From Entamoeba invadens IP1 (lineage: Eukaryota; Evosea; Mastigamoebida; Endamoebidae): DNA of 13,390 nucleotides. The notes under the pieces were generated by a model. That model saw only the letters and a program-made list of their open reading frames with translations. It searched no databases and was not told the DNA's origin. The stretch covers positions 110,548 through 123,937 of the forward strand of contig NW_004440331.1 in NCBI RefSeq assembly GCF_000330505.1, read 5' to 3'. This document shows, in pieces, positions 1-8,875 of the stretch; position 1 is the first letter of the stretch, and the number at the start of each line of letters is the position of its first letter. Position numbers and translations under genes: made by a program.

Positions 1-2
1 GT

Positions 3-1061
3 TTTGACGTTGAAAGTACCAAAAAAAGCCAACAAATGATTGAAAAGATGAAGCAGAGTTTCGAAGAAAAGAAACAGGAAAAGAGCCTTTTAGAAAGTGA
101 GGGACAGAAAGTGAACGAAAGCATCGACGATTTGCAAATTAGTGAAACCAACTCCAGAGAGGCGATAATGAAAAAACAGTTACAAAAAAATAATTACCAA
201 AATGACAAAAGATTTGCGGGATTGTTTGAACAGAAGGCGCAAATTGAAAGCCAAATCAAAGTTGAAGAAGATAAAAATTTGATTAACAAAATTGGAGAGT
301 GTGAAAAGAAGAAGAAAAACATTGAGAAGGAACGCGAGAAGAATGAGAGTGATAGAATGAAGTTTGAGGGGCAACTTGAGGAAATCAAAAAATCGATCAA
401 AAAGGCTGAAGAAAAGAAAAAGAACATCGGGAATGATGGCAAACTCGAGCAAGAATACGACTATTTGACGTTTTTGAAGATTGGTCAGACAAATGTTATA
501 TCTGACTTGAATAAAATCATCGTCTCTGTGGATAGTGCAATGGCAAAATACCACGAGGAAAAAATGAAAGAGATCAACAACACAATTCATGATTTGTGGG
601 ATGGGATTTACATTGCAAACGATATCACAGATGTGAAAATTATTGCGGATGTTGAAGAAAAGAAAACGACAACACGAAGAAACTTTAGCTACAGAGTTGT
701 CATGGTGAAAGATAATGTGGAAATGGATATGCGAGGGAGGTGCTCGATGGGGCAAAAAGCGCTCGCGTCTTTGATTATTCGAATTGCGTTGGCAAAGACT
801 TTTTGCACGAAGTGTGCTGTTTTGGCACTGGACGAACCAACAATCAATTTGGACGCAGACCATTGCTCAAATTTGGCTACCCAATTGGTCAAGTTACTGA
901 GTGATGATGGGAAGCTTGCACAGTTCCAAATATTTCTGATCACTCACGATCAAGACTTTGTCAAAAAGATGAAAGACTTTGGGAATGAGTTTTACAGAAT
1001 AGACAGAGATCAAAACAACTGTTCGTGTGTGAAACGTGAAATAACGAGCACGCTTTTATGA
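3..1061 (+). CDS. RAD50: RAD50, C-terminal part (5' end beyond window)
   Basis: RAD50 is the SMC-like ATPase of the MRE11-RAD50 complex, which binds and tethers DNA double-strand breaks in the nucleus. The frame is open to base 3 with no stop, so the gene enters from the left and the ATG at 36 is internal. The first ~200 residues visible are charged and heptad-like (long runs of K and E), matching the ascending coiled coil. Then come the ABC signature GRCSMGQKALASLIIR (about 732-785), Walker B LALDEPTINLD (about 822-856) and the H-loop ITHD (about 940-951). This order is specific to the C-terminal half of a RAD50 ATPase head. The family usually reads SAGQK and DEPTTNLD, so M and I are mild variants. 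The Walker A head and the zinc hook lie outside the window. The gene converges on the next one, with only 50 bases between stop codons. Confidence 0.95.
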   Translation, partial: FDVESTKKSQQMIEKMKQSFEEKKQEKSLLESEGQKVNESIDDLQISETNSREAIMKKQLQKNNYQNDKRFAGLFEQKAQIESQIKVEEDKNLINKIGECEKKKKNIEKEREKNESDRMKFEGQLEEIKKSIKKAEEKKKNIGNDGKLEQEYDYLTFLKIGQTNVISDLNKIIVSVDSAMAKYHEEKMKEINNTIHDLWDGIYIANDITDVKIIADVEEKKTTTRRNFSYRVVMVKDNVEMDMRGRCSMGQKALASLIIRIALAKTFCTKCAVLALDEPTINLDADHCSNLATQLVKLLSDDGKLAQFQIFLITHDQDFVKKMKDFGNEFYRIDRDQNNCSCVKREITSTLL

Positions 1062-1111
1062 TTTACTTTTTGATTTGGGTTTATTACAAATAACAAATAA
1101 AACTTGACGAC

Positions 1112-2527
1112 TTAGTCTTGTTTAGTGTGGCTCCATTCGCATGTTTCATCCTTACTTTCACATAGTTCCGCAGAAGCTACAGCGTCTTTCTCCATCTCTT
1201 CCTGTTTTTTCTCCGTTTTAAATTTTGCGGAGTACAATGCAAAAATGTCTTTGACCGCAAGAGTCATTACAAGGAGTATTGGACCGATGATACACCCGAA
1301 AGTCCCAAAGACATAAATCCCAAACACGACACTAAGACCAACGAAGTATGGCACAATATCTGGAATGAACGAGTAAAAGAACCCATCGATCACGAAATAC
1401 GTCACTGCGTGCACTGTAATGAACCATATCATCCCAGTTGTGTTTCCTTGGAAAAACAAATACACTCCAGCTGGAAGCCAGACGACCATATTTGAGACGG
1501 CGGGGATTATTGAGAGTAAACCACATACAATTGAAGCGATCATTGAAAATGGAAGAAGTGCGAATTTGAATGTGAAAAACGTGAGAAAGAAATTTAAGAG
1601 GAAGAGGAGTAAATTCATAGTGATCAACTGAATCGATGTGTTCATCACACGTTCCCGGAGGATTGAGAGCACTTTCTTATCCAAAGGAAGGAACGACGAG
1701 AACATTGGTAGAAATGCCTCTTTGTATATCAAGAAGTACATGAGACTGTATATGAAAATGAATAAAGCAAAGATGTTATCGGACACTGACGACGCTAAGT
1801 TAAAGATTAAAGTTGGCTGGAAATTGCTACTTACTTGTTTTAACACATTTAATAAAGTGGTTTTTAATACCTCCAATTGAAGATACTTTGTGAGGTTGAA
1901 AGAGTCTAATGTATTCAGTATTAATTTGCCAAAGTAGGTATGTTCGAAATTAGTTAAATACATATTAAAAGTGTTGTCATCAAGTTGTTTGATGTTTTTG
2001 GAAAGAATTGTTATTAAGTCTTGGACTTCATAAACACTTTGTTTGATCACCACTGTCGATAACACAGAGGACAACGCAATTAATAAAATGATGATTAATA
2101 GGGAAGTCAACGTGCGGCGGTTGATACAAAGAAACACGACAATTAACACCATAGGAATGAGTGTGAATAGACTCGGGGTGGAGGAAACGACCAACTGAAT
2201 TAATGGGATAATTCCAAGAATGATAAATATAGCAAAGGTATACCATCGTCGTGGATACACTATAGAGTCTATTTTGGTGATTACTGCAAGCACAAAATCA
2301 AATGGGTAACTTAGAACCATACAGAAAAAAATGGACCAGAAACTATATGTCATTAAGACTATTAGTTTGTAATTGAATTAAAAAGAAAGAACAAACAACG
2401 CTTGGAAATATAACGAGATCATAAGATAGTCACAATACAAAATCCCAAACACAAATAATATAACACCAACTATCGTCGTATACTTAAAAGAAGCAATGGT
2501 CACATCCTCCTTTGTTGGTGTGTTCAT
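1112..2527 (-). CDS. TMEM245/AI-2E family multi-pass membrane protein, two exons
   Basis: The model is complement(join(1112..2342, 2397..2527)), 453 residues. The long exon ends in the family hallmark: repeated Gly and Pro in hydrophobic segments (YFVGLSVVFGIYVFGTFGC, then IIGPILLVMTLAVKDIF), as in bacterial AI-2E/PerM exporters and eukaryotic TMEM245. About eight hydrophobic segments are visible, with a central amphipathic region (DNTFNMYLTNFEHTYFG) typical of the family's extra domain. The in-frame ATG at 2353 would lose the first membrane helix. An upstream exon starting at 2527 supplies MNTPTKEDVTIASFKYTTIV and a helix (GVILFVFGILYCDYLMISLY), joined in frame by a 54-base intron. The tail after about residue 420 is charged and acidic. 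Transport substrate is unknown in eukaryotes. It is transcribed divergently from the LRR gene, 68 bases away. Confidence 0.85.
2343..2396 (-). other. Intron in the TMEM245-like gene
   Basis: On the minus strand the intron opens GTTTGTTC, the Entamoeba-type donor, and closes ACATATAG. It is 54 bases long, contains an in-frame TAA, and falls after the second base of a codon. Joining restores Ala-Phe-Phe-Trp across the junction. An earlier TAG acceptor 16 bases upstream would run into a stop, so this one is chosen. Confidence 0.85.
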
Positions 2528-2595
2528 TTGTGTTTTTTTTAATTTTTTTAATAGTTCTTGTTACTAATTGTTTTTTTAGAGAACTTGATTGTTAG
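2528..2595. promoter_or_regulatory. 68-base divergent promoter region
   Basis: This gap separates the ATGs of two divergent genes, so both promoters must fit in it or overlap the neighbouring coding sequence. It carries a GAAC on each strand: minus at 2554-2557, 27 bases from the TMEM245-like ATG, and plus at 2581-2584, 15 bases from the LRR ATG. GAAC is known as a core promoter element in Entamoeba. The rest is T-rich on the plus strand. Confidence 0.55.
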
Positions 2596-3762
2596 ATGAA
2601 AGTTCTTGACCGATATTCCGCAATGATTATATCGCAATACTTCGTTTCGGTAAATGATATGTTCAAGTTGACTTTGGTGTGTCAAAAGTTTAAAGAGATT
2701 CCTAATATGTTTCATTATAACCCATTTCCTATTACTAAGCATCAACTTACAATGTTTCCTCATATTGAAACATTCCATTTTTACAACAAAACCTCGTTTT
2801 TTCAAACCAAAATTAGGGTTTGCATTCATTTTGAAATTAGCTTTGCGACAAAACTGCAACTCGAAAAAAAGTATGGAAAAACAACTCAATTTACAAGGGT
2901 GGTTCTTAAAGAGGAAGAGGCACAAGCAACAACAATTTTTACGATACCAAAGAGTGTGACAGTCTTGGGGTTGTCAACGTTTGCTCTTCGCAATTTCATG
3001 AAACTTATTCTTCCAAATAATATCCACGAAATACACGAAAACTGCTTTTCACAGTTGTATTGCCAGAACATTGTAATACCAACAACAGTGACGTTTATTG
3101 ACTCAAGGGCATTTTCATTTTGTATGATAAAAACAATAACAATCCACAACGGACTTTATCTCAATGAAAATGCATTTGACGAGGACTTTTTAGAAGAAAT
3201 TATATTGCCATACCCTTCAGTTTTTGATGGTCTGGCGACTGAAAAGATGGAAAAAATATTGAAGAAAAATGGTGTATTTTGTCGCAATGTTGTTGCGACA
3301 AAATTAAACATAAAAAATGGAGTTGTCAAAATTAAAAAGAATGCAGTAAAAATATCCGACGGGTATGCACAAAACACTGGATTTCTTTCTCAAATTGTTT
3401 TTGGAGAGTCTGTTCGAGAAATTGGCGAGTACGCGTTTTTTAATTGTTGTGGCCTCACGTCACTCAATTTACCCACAACGATCCGAACACTAGGGGTTGG
3501 ATGTTTTTCGAAAAACAAAGATTTAGTAGAAGTTACAATACCCAAGTCAATTCATCGAATTCCTTCGGCCTGTTTCAAAGCGTGTTTTCGCCTCTCTAAA
3601 ATACATTTTGAATCAAAAATTTCATCTTTTGGTAAAAATTGGATGAAAGATACAAAGTTGGATATTTCAGACACTTTAACAAACAGTGAAGAAACTGATG
3701 AAGTGAAAGACAAGAACTTTTTGTTGAGGAAATACTATGCAATCAATGCCTTTGTTGAGTGA
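2596..3762 (+). CDS. BspA-like leucine-rich-repeat protein
   Basis: This is a 388-residue protein of the BspA-type LRR (LRR_5) family, which is greatly expanded in Entamoeba. The N-terminal block (residues ~1-60, LDRYSAMIISQYFVSVNDMF... VCQKF...FHYNPFPI... FPHIETF) resembles the conserved, F-box-like start of Entamoeba BspA proteins. Repeats run from about 113 to 200 and 260 to 350, with the pattern of IP-x-S/T-V, a hydrophobic stretch, then AF or CF (IPKSVTVLGLSTFALRNF; GESVREIGEYAFFNC; IPKSIHRIPSACFKACF). The middle (205-255) is lysine-rich and poorly matched. No signal peptide or membrane segment is visible, so surface exposure cannot be assumed; related proteins are debated as surface or cytosolic. 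Function is unknown, probably protein binding. No intron is needed, and a GAAC lies 15 bases before the ATG. Confidence 0.88.
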   Translation: MKVLDRYSAMIISQYFVSVNDMFKLTLVCQKFKEIPNMFHYNPFPITKHQLTMFPHIETFHFYNKTSFFQTKIRVCIHFEISFATKLQLEKKYGKTTQFTRVVLKEEEAQATTIFTIPKSVTVLGLSTFALRNFMKLILPNNIHEIHENCFSQLYCQNIVIPTTVTFIDSRAFSFCMIKTITIHNGLYLNENAFDEDFLEEIILPYPSVFDGLATEKMEKILKKNGVFCRNVVATKLNIKNGVVKIKKNAVKISDGYAQNTGFLSQIVFGESVREIGEYAFFNCCGLTSLNLPTTIRTLGVGCFSKNKDLVEVTIPKSIHRIPSACFKACFRLSKIHFESKISSFGKNWMKDTKLDISDTLTNSEETDEVKDKNFLLRKYYAINAFVE

Positions 3763-3875
3763 ACTGACTATTTGAAGGTATCTTTTTAATAGTTTTATTA
3801 TATTATTAATTTATGGTTAAATTTACTTTAACATGTTTTTCATAGAAATGGTGTAAACTGGAAAATTACAAAGGA

Positions 3876-4451
3876 ATGAGTCGAACGGAGTATCCCATGA
3901 TATGCAATGACTGCCTTCCAAAAGAGAAATACATAAAAATGGTTCGGTGTCGGAAGGGAGCTGCGTGTAAGTTATGTGAACGCCCGTTTGATGTTTATCG
4001 ATGGCATATGGCCGATTCAAATAGGCAGAAAAAGACTGAGATCTGCTTAGACTGTGCAAAGACAAAGAATTTGTGTCAGTGTTGTGTGATGGATTTGGAG
4101 TTTAATATTCCGTATTATGTCAGAGATGCTGCACTCGCACAAGTTAATGCCGAAGTGACAACAACAAGTGCTGTTGATGCAAAGAATACGCGGTGGATGT
4201 TAGACTCTGCCAAAGAGCGACTAGCAATCGAAGGGAAAAGTGATTTTGACAAAATTGATCAAGAGAAGGCTGCTAACTTATTAATAAAGAAGCACAATTA
4301 TCAATCGAATGTGCCAGGCATGCCCAAACGTGATGTTACTAAAAAGGAAGATTCCAACCTGAAAGAGAAAGAAAAGAATGAAACTAACAGTAAAGTTAAA
4401 AAGGCGTACGTCGAAAAGAAGCCAAAGAAACACCAAAGTTTTTTGAAGTAA
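3876..4451 (+). CDS. Minimal RBM22/Slt11(Ecm2)-like zinc-finger protein
   Basis: In other eukaryotes RBM22/Slt11 sits in the activated spliceosome and contacts U6 and the intron. The N-terminal ~90 residues match the family closely: four CxxC pairs at C10/C13, C31/C34, C57/C60 and C67/C70, with the conserved ACKLCERPFDVYRW, KKTEICLDCAKTKNLCQCC and DLEFNIPYYVRDA segments. The rest is unlike the family. After about residue 110 the 191-residue protein becomes a lysine-rich, disordered tail, with neither the CCCH finger nor the RRM that full-length members carry. Downstream is a low-complexity AT tract and then the opposite-strand RasGAP, so there is no room for missing exons. The start is the ATG at 3876. 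The same frame is open back to a TAG at 3843-3845, so a short upstream extension via splicing cannot be excluded. A three-codon ATG GTG TAA lies at 3848. Confidence 0.85.
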   Translation: MSRTEYPMICNDCLPKEKYIKMVRCRKGAACKLCERPFDVYRWHMADSNRQKKTEICLDCAKTKNLCQCCVMDLEFNIPYYVRDAALAQVNAEVTTTSAVDAKNTRWMLDSAKERLAIEGKSDFDKIDQEKAANLLIKKHNYQSNVPGMPKRDVTKKEDSNLKEKEKNETNSKVKKAYVEKKPKKHQSFLK

Positions 4452-4601
4452 TGTAAGACTATTTTGATTGACTCTGACTGTTTTAGAGTGTTAATTTGAT
4501 AATAATAATATAACAATACTATTACTATAATAATATAATATTATTATTACTATAATACTATAAATAATAATACTATAATAATAATAAAGTATGAAAAATG
4601 C
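4452..4601. repeat. AT-only low-complexity tract between convergent genes
   Basis: From about 4498 to 4590 the sequence is almost entirely A and T, built of imperfect TAA/ATT trinucleotides such as ATAATAATA and TATTATTATTAC. It lies between the stop codons of the RBM22-like and RasGAP genes and probably holds both 3' ends. No coding signal was seen. Confidence 0.8.
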
Positions 4602-5854
4602 TCAATTTTCATCGTTTTTCAGATATGCAAGTGAAGGATCTCTAGAAGCAAGAAGTTCTCGGAGATACTTGATTTCTTCTTCCAAGTCCTTGATTTCCAT
4701 TTTCATCGACGTCATTTTCAACAATAAGTCACTTTTGTCTTTCTTTGTGTTGCTCGACAAAGACTCCAACTCTGAGATGAGGCGTGTGTATATTCGAGTT
4801 GTTTCCATTTCAGAGGAGAAGTGCAATTGAAGCAACACACCCGACTCTCGAGTCACAAATTGGACGATATTTCTCCACTCAACTTGCATTCGTGGCAACA
4901 ATTGCTTTACTTGTTCTTTATCTATCCACTCGAGTGTGATATCCGCATTCTCCGCATCTGCATTTTTGAACTGAAGAATACGAGAGTCCACACTTTGCCT
5001 CTTATCTGTCGCAAAGTCTTTCAAGTAGGTTTTCCACTTCTCGGAGTCGTTTCCAGAGCTTTCATCTTGTGGGTCGGCAAACCACTGAACGACTGTGTTA
5101 ACCGTTCTAAGGGAATTACACTCAACTTCGCTCTTTGTTTCAAGTCCCGACACAAGAGCTGGGCCTATGAGTTTAACAAAGACAAGTGCTCTCAGTGCGC
5201 TCACTTCGACCATAGGAGTACGACTATGGAGTTCGACAAGAGCACGAGACATGAAATACAAAAACGTTGGTGAGAATTTGAACGTAATAAAAAGCTCCAT
5301 CAATTTGTAGATGATGTCCTTTACCTTCTCTAAAGACTTTTCAAGCATCGGGTTTTTGGCTGTGATGTTGATCTCAGCACCAAATTCCTTCACAAAGTCA
5401 CAAACCATATCTTGGCACTTATTTAAAAACTGCTCTAATTCATGGTCTAATATCACTTTAATGACTCGACTGTATGTCGTGTTCTTTTTAAATATGGTTT
5501 GTGGCATGCGGAAGTTGTCTTCTATCTCTCGGACTATTAAATAGCGCAAAAACTGCTTGATATACCCTTCTTGTACATAATACCCTACAACCATTGAGAT
5601 GTTCGAAAACAACTCTTCGGGAGTTGACATCTGGGAGCAAAAGTGTTTAATCACACCCGTTGGAATATCGTTTGTTAAGTTCAAAAGTAACTGGTCGTTA
5701 GCATTTTATTATTATGGTTTTATTATAGTTATATTTATAAATACAAATACAATGCTGAAAAAACACAAACAGTTTGAAGAGGGTCTATCTCACACCCAAC
5801 TAAATCAGATGAGCGCGTGCTTAATGAAATACGAGTAGGTTGCGAACTTGACAT
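4602..5854 (-). CDS. RasGAP-domain protein with C-terminal coiled coil, two exons
   Basis: The model is complement(join(4602..5690, 5771..5854)), 390 residues. RasGAPs speed GTP hydrolysis by Ras. Here the domain spans about residues 40-245. I74-L79-like positions QFLRYLIVREIE match the helix before the finger loop, IFKKNTTYSRVI (94-105) matches LFRGNSLASKIM of neurofibromin, and FVKLIGPALVSG (199-210) matches FLRFINPAIVSP. The usual finger Arg is Lys96, the FLR Arg is Lys201, and the Lys after it (neurofibromin K1423) is Arg223. A charged coiled coil runs from about 319 to 379. The long frame has no ATG before its 19th codon; its first in-frame codons are TTG/CTT/TTA. The upstream exon MSSSQPTRISLSTRSSDLVG...DPLQT gives a proper start. 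Domain identity is firm; catalytic competence is uncertain. It lacks C2, PH or IQ domains. Confidence 0.85.
5691..5770 (-). other. Intron in the RasGAP-like gene
   Basis: On the minus strand the intron opens GTTTGTGTT and closes ACGACCAG, 80 bases, between codons. It contains stops in all frames relevant to exon 2, so exon 2 needs it to reach an ATG. The junction reads DPLQT then LLLNLTND, continuous and protein-like. Confidence 0.8.
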
Positions 5855-7062
5855 TGAAAACTTCTTTTTTTTTCAGTTCTGATGTATTTTTATGTATTTT
5901 CTCTCTTGTATTTTACTGATAATATTTAGTTTTTTATTAATATTTATAACTATATAATCTTTTGTTTATGAATAGGTTTTTAATTAGTAAAAATAACCAT
6001 TTGATATTTAACTTGAATAAATTGTTAAATCTTCATTTTCAAGATATTAAAAAAATAAATAATATCATTTTATTATAATATTATTATTAGTTAAATAATA
6101 ATATAATATATATTATACTTTTATATGGTAAATATTATTACTAATATCATTTTAGTTGATTTACAACTTTTGTTTTTTATTCTTTAAATGTTTTTTTTTG
6201 TGGAAAATACAAATAATTATCAATCCATAATTTACGAATTAATTATTCGATTTTTTTTAACTATCTGGTCAATAACTTTTGTTAACAACTTAAAATGGTC
6301 AGTTCCAATTTCAGACCAAATAAGCAAATTTCATTTATTTTATTGACTGATCTTTACCATATATAAGCTATTAAGTTTTAATATAATAATCATTAACTGA
6401 ACAACAAAAAGTATTTTTTAAACAATCAAACAAAGTAGAATCTAAAGTGTGGTAAAATCAAATACGATCTGATATATGATTATACTTAAGATATATGCCT
6501 TTGTTGTCACATTCAATAAAAGTGTTAAGTTTGACATGAACAGCTGACAAATGTACAACATGTTAAACCCAAATAACAAAATTAATTTTAGCAACCAGCA
6601 TTATTTTTGTGATTAAACGTTTGTGAAAACTATTGAGTGTTTTTCTTTTTTGTACTTTTTATGCCAATGATTGTAATTACTTTTAAAAATGGGTATGAAA
6701 AAAATTTGGAAAAATTTCAAGTAATCGTAATTTTCTAAATTCTATATATATGTGATCGTTTTTCGGTTACTTTTGATTTATTGGATCTCAAACATGTCAA
6801 ATATTAATGTTTCTTTAAAAACAATTATAAGATTTGATGTTTAATTATACAATATCCGTTTTATTCCATAAATAACATATTTATCAGTAAAGAAAACGAA
6901 GGTTTTTTATTAAGTGTTTAACTACTAACAGAACGGGATATATACATTGATACAATTCAAAATTGAATTACTGTTTACAGAAAAAAATAAAATAGCCTTT
7001 ATTTCATGTTTTGTAAACACAATTCTATAAACATATTAAACAACGTTTTCTAAAAATAAACA
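5855..7062. other. 1.2-kb intergenic region, no supported gene
   Basis: This gap is about 80% A+T, with homopolymer T runs and AT repeats (for example 6060-6145). A GAAC (5876-5879 on the minus strand) probably belongs to the RasGAP promoter. Two divergent GGTC-containing words near 6265 and 6313 (TATCTGGTC and CAGACCAAATAA) resemble the ends of the MITE-like element at 11399-11581, but they are too short to call an element. No RNA gene was recognised. Confidence 0.6.
5876..5879 (-). promoter_or_regulatory. GAAC element, RasGAP-like gene
   Basis: The minus strand reads AGAACTG 22 bases before the ATG at 5854. The spacing matches the GAAC motifs before four other genes here. Confidence 0.5.
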
Positions 7063-7755
7063 ATGATTGAGATACAACTCGGGGAACCCTTCCATGATTA
7101 TTCGTTTTACAGGTATATAGTGTTTTAGAAAACTGTATAATTAATGCTTTGCCATAATATGGATAAGAAGCACCTCAGGATCACAACCAGAGGACCAGGA
7201 AAAAGTGAGAAATATAAAAATTATAGAAATTATCAAGTATGCCAACAATCTGTCTTTCTATTAATCATTAGCAAATATGCATCTGTCGAGTTGAACAAGC
7301 CAATAAAACGGAGTATAGCGACGCTTCAATTTTTAAACGTCAAACAAATAACTTTTGGAAAAAATGATGTTATAAAAGTCTCAGAATTTAACGAAGAAAG
7401 GTGTGTTGAAAAGATGGAACGAGAAAGAAAAAATGGGATCAATGACAAAGAGGCTCTACAAAGGTTTGAAAACTTTAAATTTGTCGAAGCGCTTCATTTT
7501 CTGGGTGATATCCTATTGGAACTTGGGTTTCAATTCTCAGTCAAATGGTCACCTGGAAAACACAATACAGAAAAGGCAGAGACCGTGAACGCTATTTTCT
7601 ACAAAGGTAAGAAGATATTTAACATTGAAAGTATCAAAGAAGTTGGGAAAGAAGTCAATAAGTATATACACAATATGGTTAAAACACGGAACACGTTTGT
7701 TATGAATAGCTCAGATGTGTGTCTTAACTCGCTGCTACAACTTATCATAAAATAA
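7063..7755 (+). CDS. Unrecognised lysine-rich protein, probably two exons
   Basis: I do not recognise this family. The preferred model is join(7063..7112, 7179..7755), 208 residues. The first exon encodes MIEIQLGEPFHDYSFYR, is less AT-rich than its surroundings, and joins in frame to ITTRGPGKSEKYKNYRNYQV. An unspliced start at the ATG 7144 (203 residues) is the alternative. The protein is basic, with about 14% lysine, no signal peptide and no membrane segment. Visible parts are a YKNYRNYQVCQQSVFLLII helix (near residues 30-50), a charged segment ERCVEKMERERKNGINDKEA and a hydrophobic stretch FVEALHFLGDILLELGFQF. The KGKKIFNIESIKEVGKEVNK segment follows. It stands alone between two AT-rich gaps of about 1.2 kb, which suits a lineage-specific or recently acquired gene. 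It could also be a remnant of a mobile element, but no transposase motif was seen. Confidence 0.6.
7113..7178 (+). other. Proposed intron of the unrecognised gene
   Basis: The intron opens GTATATAG after an exon ending TTTTACAG and closes CACCTCAG, 66 bases. The split falls inside an Arg codon (AG + G) and keeps the downstream frame. The donor is weaker than the GTTTG donors of the other three introns, so confidence is lower. Confidence 0.55.
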
Positions 7756-7799
7756 TCTATATTTTAATATTTATTATGATATTTTTTTATTATTTTTGC

Positions 7800-7834
7800 G
7801 ATAAATATTTGTCGAATTAAATTCGTTTTTTATC
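7800..7834. repeat. Nested inverted repeat just after a gene
   Basis: GATAAA (7800-7805) pairs with TTTATC (7829-7834). Inside them CGAATT and AATTCG (7813-7818, 7820-7825) are a perfect palindrome around one A. It begins 45 bases after the stop at 7755. A role in 3' end formation is possible but not shown. Confidence 0.5.
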
Positions 7835-8114
7835 AATAAGTCATTTTCTATTTTTTGTTTTTTATTTTTTTCTACTAAAATGTTTGAGTAAAATAAGGAA
7901 ATTGGTTTTGTAGTTCTTGCATGATTGAACTTCCCACTTTTCGTTAATTATGTTTAATGACTTATTGCTTTTTATGTAGAATTTATTAGGTGGCTTTTAA
8001 AATGCATACTTTTTGTTTTGAATTCAAAATTGCTTATTTATTTTTGCTGAATTTAGCAACACAAAATAAAATTCATTTCTTTTTTTAGTTTTCCATATTA
8101 TACAGCCAAATGCG

Positions 8115-8342
8115 TCTATTTGTCGTAATTATAATTGTCGAAGTTGCTTAATTGTCGCACAATTGGCCAATCATTTTGGTGTACGACAATTAAATATTTT
8201 GTTCTCGAATCTGTAACTTTTGTTGAATTAAAAACCAAATTTTTTATAAAAAATAAATTTCAATATTAAAAAGAATTTTCTACAAAATTCACTCATTTAC
8301 CACAAATAGATAATTTTTTCTGCTGGATTTACGACAAATAGA
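8115..8342. repeat. 228-base segment with 14-base inverted ends
   Basis: TCTATTTGTCGTAA at 8115-8128 is perfectly inverted at 8329-8342. Inside, TTAATTGTCG (8148-8157) is inverted at 8184-8193 around the palindrome ATTGGCCAAT (8162-8171). A near-copy of the right end, TTACCACAAATAGATAA, sits at 8297-8313. No target duplication is obvious, so this may be a decayed MITE or a regulatory cluster. Confidence 0.45.
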
Positions 8343-8390
8343 TACCTTTGACTGTAATTGCATTTTTAATTAATAAAAATAATTATAACC

Positions 8391-8519
8391 ATAGTTTTAA
8401 TTAAATTTTCCAAAAATTATATTCGAATAAATTAATAATAAAAATGCTAAGAAAAATAACTAACTTAAACTAAAATTTGAATTAATAATATTATCATTAA
8501 TCTTATTAATTAAAACTAT
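8391..8519. repeat. 129-base AT-rich inverted repeat
   Basis: ATAGTTTTAATTAA at 8391-8404 is perfectly inverted at 8506-8519. The arms hold two G/C bases in 28, so chance is plausible in such AT-rich DNA. Confidence 0.35.
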
Positions 8520-8827
8520 TGTTATTAAATTAATAATATTTTTTTATTAATAACAAAAATAATTTAATTTTTGTTTAGTTTATTTTGTTTTAAATAAATT
8601 TTAACCACCAAATTTTTTTTTTCTTTGAGAAAAAAAAATAACAATCATCATAAATAACAAATTTAAAAAACCAGTTTTCTATTTTAAAACATATATTTGA
8701 GGAATTCTTAAAAATAATAAAAAAGTCAAATTATTTCATTAATTATTTAATAAACCATTTATTATAGTACAATTTTACTTTGTCAACCCTTTTTTTTTCT
8801 TTTCCAAAAAGTGAAGAAAAAATAAAA

Positions 8828-8840
8828 CTCAATTATTGAG
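8828..8840. promoter_or_regulatory. Perfect 13-base palindrome upstream of the SQ/TQ gene
   Basis: CTCAAT and ATTGAG flank a single T, 97 bases before the ATG at 8938. It could bind a dimeric transcription factor. No known motif is claimed. Confidence 0.3.
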
Positions 8841-8875
8841 GAAACCCCGTTTTGTTAAATCAAAGAGCCAATCGA

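Noticed and set aside
180..863. Long minus-strand frame opposite RAD50
   Set aside because: It is the complement of the coiled-coil and head region, Phe/Leu-rich because the other strand is Lys/Glu-rich; the RAD50 motifs lie on the plus strand.
6256..6330. TATCTGGTC and CAGACCAAATAA as ends of a second small MITE
   Set aside because: Arms are short and mismatched; only a weak likeness to the 11399 element.
6430..6600. Hydrophobic minus-strand frame of about 54 codons
   Set aside because: Short, bounded by stops, no family match; T-rich DNA read on one strand gives such frames by chance.
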